Shown one piece after another: positions 28,983-38,058 of a stretch of 64,000 nt of DNA. The stretch spans positions 177,275-241,274 of the forward strand of contig PAQI01000021.1 in NCBI GenBank assembly GCA_002709235.1, read 5' to 3'. The notes under the pieces are model-generated. The model was not told the DNA's origin, made no database searches, and saw only the letters and a list, made by a program, of their open reading frames with translations. The position numbers and the translations under genes are program-made. This stretch comes from Hirschia sp. GTDB taxonomy: Bacteria > Pseudomonadota > Alphaproteobacteria > Caulobacterales > Hyphomonadaceae. Positions within the stretch are counted from its first letter, which is position 1. The number at the start of each line of letters is the position of its first letter.

Positions 28983-29022
28983 CAGATACGTGTCCCGTCA
29001 TGATCGCCGGTGAATGTGAGAC

Positions 29023-30204
29023 TCAACGGCTAAGGGTGCGCATCGCGTCTTCCATGCCCGAAAGCGTCATCTCGAACATGCGGTCAGGTCCGATGACTTC
29101 ACGTATCAATTTGTTGGATTGGTTATACTGCCAGCTACGAACAGACTCTGGATTTAGCCAGACCAGCTTGGGATAGACGTCCACAAAACGTTGCAACCAG
29201 ACCGCGCCGGCCTCTTCATTCCAGTGCTCCACTGATCCACCGGGCATGGCGACTTCATAGGGGCTCATCGCGGCATCCCCCATGATGATCACCTTGTAGT
29301 CTGACGGAAACCGGTGCAGCACATCCCATGTGGGGGTTATGTCCGTGCGGCGGCGGCGATTGTCTTTCCACAGGCCTTCATAGATGCAGTTGTGAAAATA
29401 GAAGAATTCCATGTTCTTGAATTCTGTCTTGGCAGCCGAGAACAGTTCCTCACAGATCTTCACATAGGGGTCCATGGATCCACCAGCATCCATGAGCATC
29501 AGCACTTTCACCGAGTTGCGGCGCTCCGGGCGCATCTTCACGTCCAGATAGCCTTGCCGCGCCGTTTCCTTGATGGTGCCGTCCAGGTCAAGCTCATCAG
29601 GAGCACCCTCGCGCGCCCAACGGCGCAGGCGTCTCAAGGCGACCTTGATATTGCGCACACCCAATTGGACATCGTCGTCATAATTCTGGAATTCACGCTT
29701 GTCCCAGACTTTCACCGCGCGCTTGTTACGGGACTTGTCCTGGCCGATTCGAATGCCTTCGGGATTGTAGCCATAGGCTCCAAAGGGCGAAGTTCCGGCT
29801 GTTCCGATCCATTTATTACCGCCCTGATGGCGCGCCTTCTGGTCTGCCAGGCGCTCCTTGAGCGTCTCCATCAGCTTGTCCCAACCGCCGAGCGCTTCAA
29901 TCTTGGCCTTTTCTTCGTCCGACAGCACTTTTTCAGTGAGCTTGCGCAACCATTCTTCCGGGATCTGCGCGGTGATATCCTGATCGCTCAGCGTCTCCAG
30001 CCCCTTGAAGACATGGGAGAACACACGGTCGAATTTGTCGATATGCTTTTCATCCTTCACCAGGATAGCGCGCGAGAGATAGTAGAATTCCTCGATATTG
30101 CGATTGATCGCATCTTTCTCCAGTGCTTCAAGAAGGGTGAGATATTCCTTCAGGCTGACAGGCACTTTTGCGTCGCGAAGTGTGGTGAAAAAGGTCTGGA
30201 ACAT
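29023..30204 (-). CDS. VWA-domain protein, CoxE-like
   Basis: A 393-residue protein whose C-terminal half is a von Willebrand A domain with a MIDAS-like metal site, VLMLMDAGGSMDPY (DxGxS in place of DxSxS, usual for this group). The N-terminal helical half begins TTLRDAKVPVSLKEYLTLLEAL. Such proteins normally act with a MoxR AAA ATPase as a metal-insertion or protein-maturation chaperone pair; no moxR is adjacent here. I start at ATG 30204 with AGGAG upstream, not at the frame opening at 30252. Confidence 0.85.
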   Translation of the reverse strand: MFQTFFTTLRDAKVPVSLKEYLTLLEALEKDAINRNIEEFYYLSRAILVKDEKHIDKFDRVFSHVFKGLETLSDQDITAQIPEEWLRKLTEKVLSDEEKAKIEALGGWDKLMETLKERLADQKARHQGGNKWIGTAGTSPFGAYGYNPEGIRIGQDKSRNKRAVKVWDKREFQNYDDDVQLGVRNIKVALRRLRRWAREGAPDELDLDGTIKETARQGYLDVKMRPERRNSVKVLMLMDAGGSMDPYVKICEELFSAAKTEFKNMEFFYFHNCIYEGLWKDNRRRRTDITPTWDVLHRFPSDYKVIIMGDAAMSPYEVAMPGGSVEHWNEEAGAVWLQRFVDVYPKLVWLNPESVRSWQYNQSNKLIREVIGPDRMFEMTLSGMEDAMRTLSR

Positions 30205-30315
30205 GATTGCGTCTCCTACGCCAAACACTACTGACCCTGACGACAAAGGCAATCAGCGAAGTTTTCAAATTCTGGGTCTGGCGTTTTGATACACTTCAGT
30301 GCAGCTTCGGAGCCC

Positions 30316-30675
30316 ATGTCCAACAAGATCATCTTCAAGATTCTCACTGCTGCTGACTGGCAAAAGGCCCAGGCAGGTGCAGACGTGCAGGCACCGGTCG
30401 ATATTGTCGACGGTTATGTCCATTTTTCAACGGCAACTCAGGTTCAGGAAACGCTGAACAAGTGGTTCACGGGTGAAGAAGGGGCGGTTCTTCTGGCCTA
30501 TTCGGCATCGGACTTTCCCAGCCTGCTGCGATGGGAAAGATCACGCAATGAAGAGTTGTTTCCTCATGTCTATGGCCGCGTGAACGCAAAACAGGCCAAA
30601 AGCGTGTGGACGATGGAGATGGGGCCGAACGGTGCACCCATAGCTCCGCCAGAAGCGCTGGAGTTTGCCCGCTGA
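30316..30675 (+). CDS. DUF952 family protein
   Basis: A 119-residue cytoplasmic protein matching DUF952: IFKILTAADWQKA at the start, then VDGYVHFSTATQVQETL and FPHVYGRV. The function is unknown; the fold resembles ADP-ribosyltransferase-like or glutathione-related folds, but no activity is established. I start at ATG 30316 (CGGAG upstream). Its stop overlaps the pyrD start (TGATG), so the two are co-translated. Confidence 0.85.
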   Translation: MSNKIIFKILTAADWQKAQAGADVQAPVDIVDGYVHFSTATQVQETLNKWFTGEEGAVLLAYSASDFPSLLRWERSRNEELFPHVYGRVNAKQAKSVWTMEMGPNGAPIAPPEALEFAR

Positions 30676-31763
30676 TGAGTTTCATGGAATCTGTCGGCTT
30701 TGCTCTGGTACGGTCAATGTCGCCCGAAGAGGCGCACCGCCTGACCATCCGGGGTTTGAAATACGGCCTCGTCAAACCCAACCTGACGAGTGACCCGGTA
30801 ACCTTGGCAACCCGATTGCCGATTTCTGGACTGGTCCTCAAGAACCCGGTCGGCCTTGCAGCCGGTTTCGACAAGAACGCTGAAGTGTTCGGCCCAATGC
30901 TCGGATATGGCTTTGGCTTCGTTGAATGCGGCACTGTGACGCCGCGCCCACAGGCTGGTAATCCCAAGCCACGCCTGTTCCGCCTGACGGAAGACGAGGC
31001 AGTCATCAACCGCATGGGTTTCAATAATGACGGACTGGGGCTGGTCGTTCGCAGACTGGTGAAAGGACGTGAGGATCCGATCGCCGTCAGTGGCGTCGTT
31101 GGTGCAAATGTTGGCGCAAACAAGACTTCGGAAGGTGATGCCCGGATCGCGGATTATGTGGCGGGGGTCAGGGGCGTCTGGCCCTATTGCAGCTACATCA
31201 CCATCAATATTTCCTCGCCCAATACACCTGGATTGCGTGGTTTACAGGAAAAAGGTGCGCTAGAGGATCTGCTCGGTGCAGTCGCCGATGCGGCCCGCGA
31301 TATCCGAAAGCCCGATGCTCCCATCAAACCCATATTCCTGAAGATCGCACCAGACATGGATGAAGTCGCGGTGGCTGACATTGTGGATGTCGTGCTTGCC
31401 GCAGGGCAGATCACTGGCCTGATCGTCTCCAACACGACGATTGAACGGTTTGATACACTCACAAGCCCTCAGAAGCAGGAAACGGGTGGGCTTTCTGGTA
31501 AGCCTCTTTTTGAAAAGTCCACGATGGTGTTGAAGCAGGCAGCCCTAGCCGCAGCTGGCCGCCTCGATATCATTGGCGCAGGCGGTGTTCACGATGCCGA
31601 TACAGCTTACGCCAAGATCAGAGCAGGGGCACATGCCGTTCAGCTATATTCGGCCCTTGTCTATGGTGGTCCTGGATTGGTGCGAGAGATCAAGGCCGGC
31701 CTCACCGAGCGTCTTCGTCGTGACGGCTTCAAGAGTGTATCCGATGCTGTCGGCGTGGCCTGA
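30675..31763 (+). CDS. pyrD: Dihydroorotate dehydrogenase (quinone), class 2
   Basis: The fourth step of pyrimidine synthesis, oxidising dihydroorotate to orotate with FMN and passing electrons to quinone at the membrane. The 362-residue protein has the class 2 N-terminal helical membrane-association segment (FMESVGFALVRSMSPEEAH), NPVGLAAGFDKNAEV, NRMGFNNDGL, NISSPNTPGLRGLQ with the catalytic Ser, and the FMN-phosphate region DIIGAGGVHDADTAY. It overlaps the DUF952 gene by one base. Confidence 0.97.
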   Translation: MSFMESVGFALVRSMSPEEAHRLTIRGLKYGLVKPNLTSDPVTLATRLPISGLVLKNPVGLAAGFDKNAEVFGPMLGYGFGFVECGTVTPRPQAGNPKPRLFRLTEDEAVINRMGFNNDGLGLVVRRLVKGREDPIAVSGVVGANVGANKTSEGDARIADYVAGVRGVWPYCSYITINISSPNTPGLRGLQEKGALEDLLGAVADAARDIRKPDAPIKPIFLKIAPDMDEVAVADIVDVVLAAGQITGLIVSNTTIERFDTLTSPQKQETGGLSGKPLFEKSTMVLKQAALAAAGRLDIIGAGGVHDADTAYAKIRAGAHAVQLYSALVYGGPGLVREIKAGLTERLRRDGFKSVSDAVGVA

Positions 31764-31875
31764 TTTTACCTTGAATCATTTAAAGTGAATTTGAACGAAT
31801 TTACCTCTCTGGATCAAAACGGGGCTTAAGCCTGATATGTCATGGTGGTCAGGTTTTAAGGGAAGACCAGACCCG

Positions 31876-32814
31876 ATGTCCTTGACCATCCAGACTTCAC
31901 TGGGCGCTTTCATGCGCCAGAGTGCCGTCAGCCAACCTTCGGAAAAGAAGGCGGATGCTCAAAGTCATGCCAAACCCACCGAAGAGAGCCATAAGATCGC
32001 CAGAACCGACACTTCCATCATATTCGGTGAGACAGACTCGGCGACCTCTTCCGAAGACGTTGCCAAGGAAGATCCGCGTGTCACGGCAGCAGCGCAGGAA
32101 ATGGGCAATGCGCGTGGTCGGCTCGTGGAACTCGTCAAGGAGCTCAAGCGCGCTCAGAAGATCTGGGCGAACCAGCCCAAGGAATTGGCCAAACAGGTGG
32201 TGCGGCTCGCCAAGGAACTTCAAAAGCTGCTCAAGACCTATATGAAAGCGCAAAAAGTCTATCAGGAACTGACGGGTGAGGCCGCGAAAAGCCTCAACGC
32301 CCCTCAGATCTCGGTCGGTGGTGCCGTCAGCGTTCCATCGCATTCATCGCAGGAAAAGGATGCAGAGGATAGCGTTGCCGTAGCAAAGGACGCCCAAGCG
32401 GATGCGCAGCAAGCTGAATCAGACGCCGAACAGGCAGAAGCGACCGCACAGCAAGCTGAATCTGCTGCTGAAGAACTGTCCCGCTCATCAGATCTTTCCA
32501 ACGCCGCGAGCGCTTATAAATCCGTCAGTTTCGAAACCGAGCGGATGGATCAGACCTCTAAAGCTATCGCGCTGAGAGAGGACTACAATTTTACGCGTGG
32601 TGTCAGGGAAGTCGTGATCAAGCTGAAGGAAGCGTTGGAATATACCGGCAAGATGTTGATCGTACGCGGCCAGCGGGACGACAAGGACACCAAGGAAATC
32701 TTCAAGGAGGGCGAGAAAACCTTCAAGGAACTCAATGAGGATCTGACGGATTTTCAGACCGAGATCATGAAAGCCATGCCGCCCGCTGTGAACATGATCA
32801 AGGTCGCGGCCTGA
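31876..32814 (+). CDS. Hypothetical Ala/Gln/Lys-rich coiled-coil protein
   Basis: A 312-residue protein that I do not recognise. There is no signal peptide or membrane helix. It is rich in Ala, Lys, Glu and Gln, with long predicted coiled coils (about 75-130 and 165-200). The second contains a near-repeat: DAQQAESDAEQAE and then ATAQQAESAAEEL. I start at ATG 31876 (GGGAAG upstream) instead of 31837. It sits alone after pyrD and is convergent with the catabolic cluster. Cytoskeletal, surface or secreted roles are all possible. Confidence 0.65.
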   Translation: MSLTIQTSLGAFMRQSAVSQPSEKKADAQSHAKPTEESHKIARTDTSIIFGETDSATSSEDVAKEDPRVTAAAQEMGNARGRLVELVKELKRAQKIWANQPKELAKQVVRLAKELQKLLKTYMKAQKVYQELTGEAAKSLNAPQISVGGAVSVPSHSSQEKDAEDSVAVAKDAQADAQQAESDAEQAEATAQQAESAAEELSRSSDLSNAASAYKSVSFETERMDQTSKAIALREDYNFTRGVREVVIKLKEALEYTGKMLIVRGQRDDKDTKEIFKEGEKTFKELNEDLTDFQTEIMKAMPPAVNMIKVAA

Positions 32815-32832
32815 GATCGGCTATTGGTTTGA

Positions 32833-34200
32833 TCAACAGCTGCTGTTGCTCGCAGCACGCCCCGCAAGCTTTCCGAAAGTTGTGGCCGTGAGCAGTCCAT
32901 TTCCAGCCATGTAGCCATCTGCGCCATCGCCTGATACGCCCCGTGCGGCTCCTCCTGCCGCATATAGATTGGCAAAGGGGGATCCGTCTTCCTTCAAGAC
33001 GCGGCCATTCTCATCGACCACGAGCCCGCCTTGAGTATGGAATAGTGCACCGGTGACTTTTGCAGAATAGTAGGGGGCCTTGAGCGGAGGCTTTCCGGTG
33101 AAATCGCGACCGAATGCGTCATCGCGTCTACCTGCAACACATGCATCCACTTCAGATTGGGTCTCAAGGAGCGCTTCAACCGGAAGATTCCGAATTGCTG
33201 CCATTTCCTCTAGCGTGGAGGCAGTTGTAACTGCACCTGCCGACCAGGCTTGCTGATAATCGTCAAAGTTCATCATGAGTTCGTGCAGTCGCTGGTCGAA
33301 TATGGACCATGCAACATGACCCGGTTGGGCATTTACATTCGCTGCCTGCTCGGAATAGCCCGCAGCTTCATTTGAAAACCTTTGGCCGTTTGCGTTGACC
33401 TGATACCCGCCCTCCATGATGAGTGGCCAGAGAATTGGAATGCCAAATCCAGCGGCGAGGCCGCCATGACCCTGATAAGCGCTCATGTCAGCCACAGCAG
33501 CGCCGAGTGATTGTCCCCAGCGGATGGCGTCACCCTTATTGCCGGGATGCCCATGATAGGTAGCATCAGCCATTTCTGGGATCCAGTGAGCCACCATTTC
33601 GGCATTTCCACCAAATCCGCAGCAAGCCAGTATCAATGCGTCGCACGTGACAGTCTCGGAAGCACCGTCCGGGGTCTGGTATCGGATGCCGGTTATGCGT
33701 TCGTCTTCTGACAGGAGCTCTGTAACGGTCGCGTTCGTCAGGATCGTGACATCTTGTCGTTCACAGGCAGCCAGAAGTGCACCCATGAGTTCGGTTCCTG
33801 AACGGTTGGGAGTCCCATACATGCGTTTCGCTGTATGCCCAGGATAAAGAAACCCATCGACAAGACTGAGCGGTACAGCGTGAGTGTCGCGCATCCAGGC
33901 GACTGTATCGGCAGACTCCCGAGCAAGCCGGAGTGCAATGTCCGCATCAGTCCGGCCCTTGGTCTTGGACAGGATGTCATTGGTGAAACGCTCTGGAGAA
34001 TCCTCAATCCCGGCGGCAATCTGTTCTGCAGTACCTGCCGCCGGTATGAGTCCGGTGGACATGGCAGTTGATCCCATAGGAGTGCCGTCGCGTTCTATGA
34101 CAAGAACCTCTGTGTCATTGTCTCGCACGGCAAGAGCAGCGCACAATCCGGCACCGCCACCGCCAATAATGATGACGGGAAAATGAAGTGTATCGGTCAC
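32833..34200 (-). CDS. FAD-dependent oxidoreductase, fumarate-reductase/succinate-dehydrogenase flavoprotein family
   Basis: A 455-residue flavoprotein. The FAD Rossmann site is VIIIGGGGAGLCAALAV (about 9-25) followed by MGSTAMSTGLIPAAG; the C-terminal FAD motif is NLYAAGGAARGVSG, ending GYMAGNGLLTATTFG. It lacks the cytochrome domain of flavocytochrome c. Relatives oxidise or reduce C=C bonds next to carbonyl groups (tricarballylate dehydrogenase, ketosteroid dehydrogenase, urocanate reductase). Its start overlaps the LeuD-like stop by 4 bp, so it belongs to the dehydratase transcript. I propose it sets the double bond of the pathway substrate. Confidence 0.8.
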   Translation of the reverse strand: MTDTLHFPVIIIGGGGAGLCAALAVRDNDTEVLVIERDGTPMGSTAMSTGLIPAAGTAEQIAAGIEDSPERFTNDILSKTKGRTDADIALRLARESADTVAWMRDTHAVPLSLVDGFLYPGHTAKRMYGTPNRSGTELMGALLAACERQDVTILTNATVTELLSEDERITGIRYQTPDGASETVTCDALILACCGFGGNAEMVAHWIPEMADATYHGHPGNKGDAIRWGQSLGAAVADMSAYQGHGGLAAGFGIPILWPLIMEGGYQVNANGQRFSNEAAGYSEQAANVNAQPGHVAWSIFDQRLHELMMNFDDYQQAWSAGAVTTASTLEEMAAIRNLPVEALLETQSEVDACVAGRRDDAFGRDFTGKPPLKAPYYSAKVTGALFHTQGGLVVDENGRVLKEDGSPFANLYAAGGAARGVSGDGADGYMAGNGLLTATTFGKLAGRAASNSSC

Positions 34201-34808
34201 GTCAAACTTGCCTTTCCAAGGTAAATCCAGGGTCGCGATTCAGCATCATGCGTTCGGAAGGATTCGATTTCTTCCAGCATTTTCAATGTAATATCGATTG
34301 GGTCCAATCCTTCGAGCAGCATTGTTCGCGCTTCGTCATCAAGCGTGAACGTCCAGGTCTCGCCAGCCTCGTTTGAAATGCAGCATGCCTCCAGATCGAC
34401 AGTCAGAGGCCCTGTGGATTCTGCCAGGGGTTGAGGCTTGAGCTGAATCGGCAATATGCCGTTACGAACGCAATTTCCTCGAAAAATGGGATTGAAACTG
34501 GGAGCGATAACGACGCGAATTCCGTATTCTGAGAGGGCCCAGGCAGCGTGCTCTCGACTTGATCCACATCCCATATTCTCTCCAGCCAGCAAAATCTGCG
34601 CGTCAGCGAAGGCAGGATCATTCAGGACAAAATCCGGTTGCGGTGTTCGTCCTCCGATTTCTGTATATCGCCAGCCAGCAAAGAGGCCCTCTGACAGGCC
34701 GTGTTTGGAGACTGATTTCATTTCACGGGAGGGAATGATGCAATCGGTGTCGATATTATTGCGGATGAGGGGAATTGCGATGGATGTGATCTGGCGTAGC
34801 GGCTTCAT
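34197..34808 (-). CDS. Aconitase-family dehydratase small subunit (LeuD-like), catabolic
   Basis: A 203-residue swivel-domain subunit. It has RNNIDTDCIIPSREMKS near the N-terminus and GENMGCGSSREHAAWALSEY followed by GIRVVIAPSFNPIFRGNC, matching 3-isopropylmalate dehydratase small subunits. ATG 34808 is preceded by a G-rich stretch. It overlaps the large-subunit gene by 4 bp. No leuA or leuB is near, while amidase, CoA-transferase and lyase genes are, so I favour hydration of a catabolic unsaturated diacid (citraconate- or dimethylmaleate-like) over leucine synthesis. Confidence 0.85.
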   Translation of the reverse strand: MKPLRQITSIAIPLIRNNIDTDCIIPSREMKSVSKHGLSEGLFAGWRYTEIGGRTPQPDFVLNDPAFADAQILLAGENMGCGSSREHAAWALSEYGIRVVIAPSFNPIFRGNCVRNGILPIQLKPQPLAESTGPLTVDLEACCISNEAGETWTFTLDDEARTMLLEGLDPIDITLKMLEEIESFRTHDAESRPWIYLGKASLT

Positions 34809-36220
34809 GTGCGAGCCCCCAGGCGTCGAGGATCGGTAATGCAACCGGATATAGCGGATGCGGCCACAGTTTCCGGTGAGGCAATATGTGTACGGGTCTG
34901 AGGCCCCTGACGACTTTCGAAATTGCGATTGGTGGATGACACCACGCGCTGTTTGGGGCCAAAGCTTTCTCCACCAGCGAAGAAGCACATCGAGCAACCC
35001 GACTCACGCCACTCAAACCCAGCTGCCTTGAAAATCAAATCCAGACCTTCGGCTTCCGCTGCTGCTTTTACAGCGCTTGAGCCCGGAACGCAGATGGCAT
35101 TGACCCCCTTGGCAACTCTGCGGCCTTTCAAAATAGCCGCCGCCCGCCGCAGATCTGGAAGTCGGCTATTGGTACAGGATCCGATAAATGCAGCGTCAAT
35201 CCTAAGTCCGCTGAGGCGGCCACCAGGTGTCAGACCCATATAAGTCAATGCGCGTTGATAGGATTCCTGCGTGTCGCGATGTGATACCTCATTGAACAGC
35301 GGTATGCGCTTATTGATGGGACAGCTTTGCTGGGGGCTTGTCCCCCAGCTGATTGTTGGCGCGATGTCGGTCGCATTTATCACGATATCTTCGTCATAAA
35401 TTGCTTCGGGATCTGACTTTATCTTACGCCATTCATTTACAGCGCGCACCCATTCCTCGCCCTTTGGTGCATAGGCGCGGTCTTTGAGAAACTCGAATGT
35501 CGTCTCATCGGGTGCAATGAATGCCGTGAAGGCGGACAGTTCTGTCGCCATGTTGCAAAGCGTCATCCGGCTTTCCATGCTCATGGCGCGTATGACGGGG
35601 CCTGCATATTCGATTGCAAAGCCCTTGGCACCAGCTGAGCTCAACTCACTTACAATATGAAGGGCGATGTCTTTAGCTGTCACGCCGACACCGGGTTCGC
35701 CTTCAATCGTGATGCGCATGATACGGGGTCTTTGCACCCGCAAGGTTGATGTTGCGAGTGCATGTTCGCCCTCTGATGACCCAATGCCCCATGCGAGCGC
35801 ACCGAAAGCGCCTTGTGTGCAGGTGTGGCTGTCAGGACAGACAAGTGTCGCACCGGGCAGAACGATTGCCATTTCCGGGGAGATCACATGCCCGATGCCC
35901 TGACGCGGATCTCCAAGGTCAAACAAGGTGACTCCGGCTCGCAAGGCGGTATCGCGTGTAACCGTGATGAAATCCTTGCCCGTGGGCATCTGGGTTGTGT
36001 CTGATCGACCGGGAATTGTGTCTACCACATGGTCCATTGTTACAAAGACATGTGAGGGATGACGGATAACGCGCCCGCTATCTTCCAGCGATTGCATGGC
36101 GACACCCCCCGTGCGTTCGTGGAGTAGAATTCGGTCGATGAGGAGGAGGTCATTGCTTTCGCCAAGTGGAGCGATGCGATGGCTTTCCCATATTTTTTCG
36201 ATCGCGCTCTTCTGCGTCAT
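34805..36220 (-). CDS. Aconitase-family dehydratase large subunit (LeuC-like), catabolic
   Basis: A 471-residue [4Fe-4S] hydro-lyase. It has VVDTIPGR near residue 65, VCPDSHTCTQGAFGALAWGI (first cluster Cys), FIGSCTNSRLPDLRRAAAIL, and GCSMCFFAGGESFGP (last two cluster Cys) then SSTNRNFESRQG. In true LeuC the residues after CSMC are LAMN; here they are FFAG, which points to a different substrate. It is the first gene of a three-gene minus-strand operon (large, small, flavoprotein), each joined by 4-bp overlaps, and diverges from the lyase operon. Confidence 0.85.
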   Translation of the reverse strand: MTQKSAIEKIWESHRIAPLGESNDLLLIDRILLHERTGGVAMQSLEDSGRVIRHPSHVFVTMDHVVDTIPGRSDTTQMPTGKDFITVTRDTALRAGVTLFDLGDPRQGIGHVISPEMAIVLPGATLVCPDSHTCTQGAFGALAWGIGSSEGEHALATSTLRVQRPRIMRITIEGEPGVGVTAKDIALHIVSELSSAGAKGFAIEYAGPVIRAMSMESRMTLCNMATELSAFTAFIAPDETTFEFLKDRAYAPKGEEWVRAVNEWRKIKSDPEAIYDEDIVINATDIAPTISWGTSPQQSCPINKRIPLFNEVSHRDTQESYQRALTYMGLTPGGRLSGLRIDAAFIGSCTNSRLPDLRRAAAILKGRRVAKGVNAICVPGSSAVKAAAEAEGLDLIFKAAGFEWRESGCSMCFFAGGESFGPKQRVVSSTNRNFESRQGPQTRTHIASPETVAASAISGCITDPRRLGART

Positions 36221-36418
36221 GCCATCCCGCTTTTGAGTGATCGACGCGCCGCTGCGTCGGATAGATATCTCGCTTTTTAAACAGTGCCATTTGTCCCGAC
36301 GCGACTATTCGTCCTTCAAATATCCGTTCTGCGAGTAATTCCGTCTTCCTGCGCAAGCGTGCGTATGCGCGGCTCTAGTGTGTCTGGCATGTTCTGAACA
36401 CAAGAGGAGCCAGCCAGT

Positions 36419-37375
36419 ATGGCCGCAGACATTGATATTCTTGTCAGTGAAGTCGGACCACGGGATGGTCTGCAAAGCATCAAGCCGATCCTGCCATTGG
36501 ACGCAAAAAAAGCGTGGATCCTTGCTGAGGCGGCTGCCGGTGTACGTGAGATCGAGGTGGGGAGTTTTGTGCCGGCCAGCGTGCTTCCCCAATTGGCGGA
36601 TACGGCAGAAGTAGTCGCCTTTGCGCGCACCATTCCCGACCTTGAGGTGGCTGTTCTGGCACCCAATGCACGTGGTGCGGAAAATGCCATCAAGGCGGGT
36701 GCTCACAAGATAACGCTGCCGTTATCGGTCTCCGAAAGCCACAGCCTGGCCAATCTCAAGCGCACACATGATCAGGTCATTGATGAGGCCACGCGCATTG
36801 CGCAGATGATCCGCGAACTGCCGGAAGACAAGCGCCCGCATTTCGAAGGAAGTCTCTCGACAGCGTTCGGATGCACGATAGAGGGGCAAATTCCACATAC
36901 CCAGATTGCCCGGCTGGCTGAGCGTCTGAAGAAAGCCGGATGTGATGAAATCGGCATTTCTGACACGACCGGATACGCAGACCCGCTAGCCGTCAGGCAG
37001 ATGGTCAAGCTTGTGCGCGCGGCAGTTGGCGATGAGGCCGTGACCGGTATTCATCTGCATAATACGCGGGGATTGGGGTTAGCCAATGTAGTGGCCGGTC
37101 TCGAAGAGGGGCTGACGACATTTGACGCGTCTCTTGGGGGGCTGGGCGGCTGCCCGTTCGCGCCAGGTGCCAGCGGAAATATCGTGACTGAGGACCTCGT
37201 TTTCATGTTGGAAGCGATGGGTCTGAAGACCGGCATAGACGTGGATAAGCTGTGCCAGGTTCGCAATATCCTGAAGTCTCACCTGCCAGACGAGCCGCTT
37301 TACGGGTTTGTTCCGGATGCGGGTGTGCCCAAAGGTTTTATCCCAGCAACTCCAGTCAGTGAGGTCTCCGCATGA
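36419..37375 (+). CDS. Hydroxymethylglutaryl-CoA lyase family protein (citramalyl-/hydroxyacyl-CoA lyase-like)
   Basis: A 318-residue TIM-barrel lyase of the HMGL-like family, which splits 3-hydroxy-3-methylacyl-CoA-type substrates by retro-Claisen cleavage. It has EVGPRDGLQSIK (catalytic Arg and metal Asp), EVGSFVPASVLPQ, GISDTTGYADP, HLHNTRGLGLAN (metal His pair) and GGLGGCPFAPGASGN with the catalytic Cys. GAGGAG lies upstream of ATG 36419. It leads an operon of four genes joined by 4-bp overlaps. In this setting the product could be acetyl-CoA or propionyl-CoA plus a keto acid. Confidence 0.85.
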   Translation: MAADIDILVSEVGPRDGLQSIKPILPLDAKKAWILAEAAAGVREIEVGSFVPASVLPQLADTAEVVAFARTIPDLEVAVLAPNARGAENAIKAGAHKITLPLSVSESHSLANLKRTHDQVIDEATRIAQMIRELPEDKRPHFEGSLSTAFGCTIEGQIPHTQIARLAERLKKAGCDEIGISDTTGYADPLAVRQMVKLVRAAVGDEAVTGIHLHNTRGLGLANVVAGLEEGLTTFDASLGGLGGCPFAPGASGNIVTEDLVFMLEAMGLKTGIDVDKLCQVRNILKSHLPDEPLYGFVPDAGVPKGFIPATPVSEVSA

Positions 37376-38058
37376 GCGAGATTATTGGAACGCGGATGGT
37401 GTCGGACGGACGCACAGCAAAACAGATCTTTGAAGATGTGATGGCGAACCCGGCGCGCGCCAAATTCGGATTTGGAGAAAAACTTGCGATCGTCAATGTG
37501 GATTTTCAGAACGCCTATACGCGCATTGACGAATTCAAGACGGCTTATGAAACGGACCCCAGGCAAATTGAATACGCCAATACGATATCGCGCCTTGCCC
37601 GGGAAAGGGGGATGCCGGTCATCTGGACCCATGTGGCTTATATGGACAGCGCGGCAGATGCAGGCGTCTGGGGCACGCGCACGGATACGCCCGACAGCTT
37701 GCAGAACATCAAATATGATAGCCGGCGTCATGCATTTGATGACCGCTGCGAGATTGATCATTCAGTCGACGCTGTATGGACCAAGCGCATGCCGTCTGCC
37801 TTTTTCGAGACACCCCTAAAAAGCCTGCTGACCTGGCACAAGGTCGATACGGTCGTGGTTACCGGCGGATCCACCTCGGGATGCATTCGGGCTACAGCGG
37901 TCGACAGCCTCTCCAATGGCTACCGCACGATTGTGCCGATCGAGACCTGCGCGGACAAGCATGAGAGCTACCACTACGCCAATCTGACCGACCTTCAGCT
38001 GAAATATGCCGATGTCGTGCATGTGCAGGAGGTAATTGACTGGTTGGAGGTGAAGTGA
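37372..38058 (+). CDS. Isochorismatase-like cysteine amidohydrolase (N-carbamoylsarcosine amidase/maleamate amidase type)
   Basis: A 228-residue cysteine hydrolase with the catalytic triad in place: Asp in IVNVDFQNAYTRID, Lys in VWTKRMPSAFFETPL and Cys in TGGSTSGCIRATAVDSL. The STSGC-R context is that of carbamoylsarcosine amidases and maleamate amidohydrolase (NicF), not of true isochorismatases. It would release ammonia from a half-amide or carbamoyl compound. It is coupled by 4-bp overlaps both to the lyase gene before it and to the first imidase-like gene after it, which supports its place between ring opening and hydration. Confidence 0.85.
   Translation: MSEIIGTRMVSDGRTAKQIFEDVMANPARAKFGFGEKLAIVNVDFQNAYTRIDEFKTAYETDPRQIEYANTISRLARERGMPVIWTHVAYMDSAADAGVWGTRTDTPDSLQNIKYDSRRHAFDDRCEIDHSVDAVWTKRMPSAFFETPLKSLLTWHKVDTVVVTGGSTSGCIRATAVDSLSNGYRTIVPIETCADKHESYHYANLTDLQLKYADVVHVQEVIDWLEVK

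Noticed and set aside
34197-36220. Annotation of this pair as leucine biosynthesis leuC and leuD
   Set aside because: Gene context is catabolic, and the residues after CSMC depart from the LeuC pattern; kept as LeuCD-like only.
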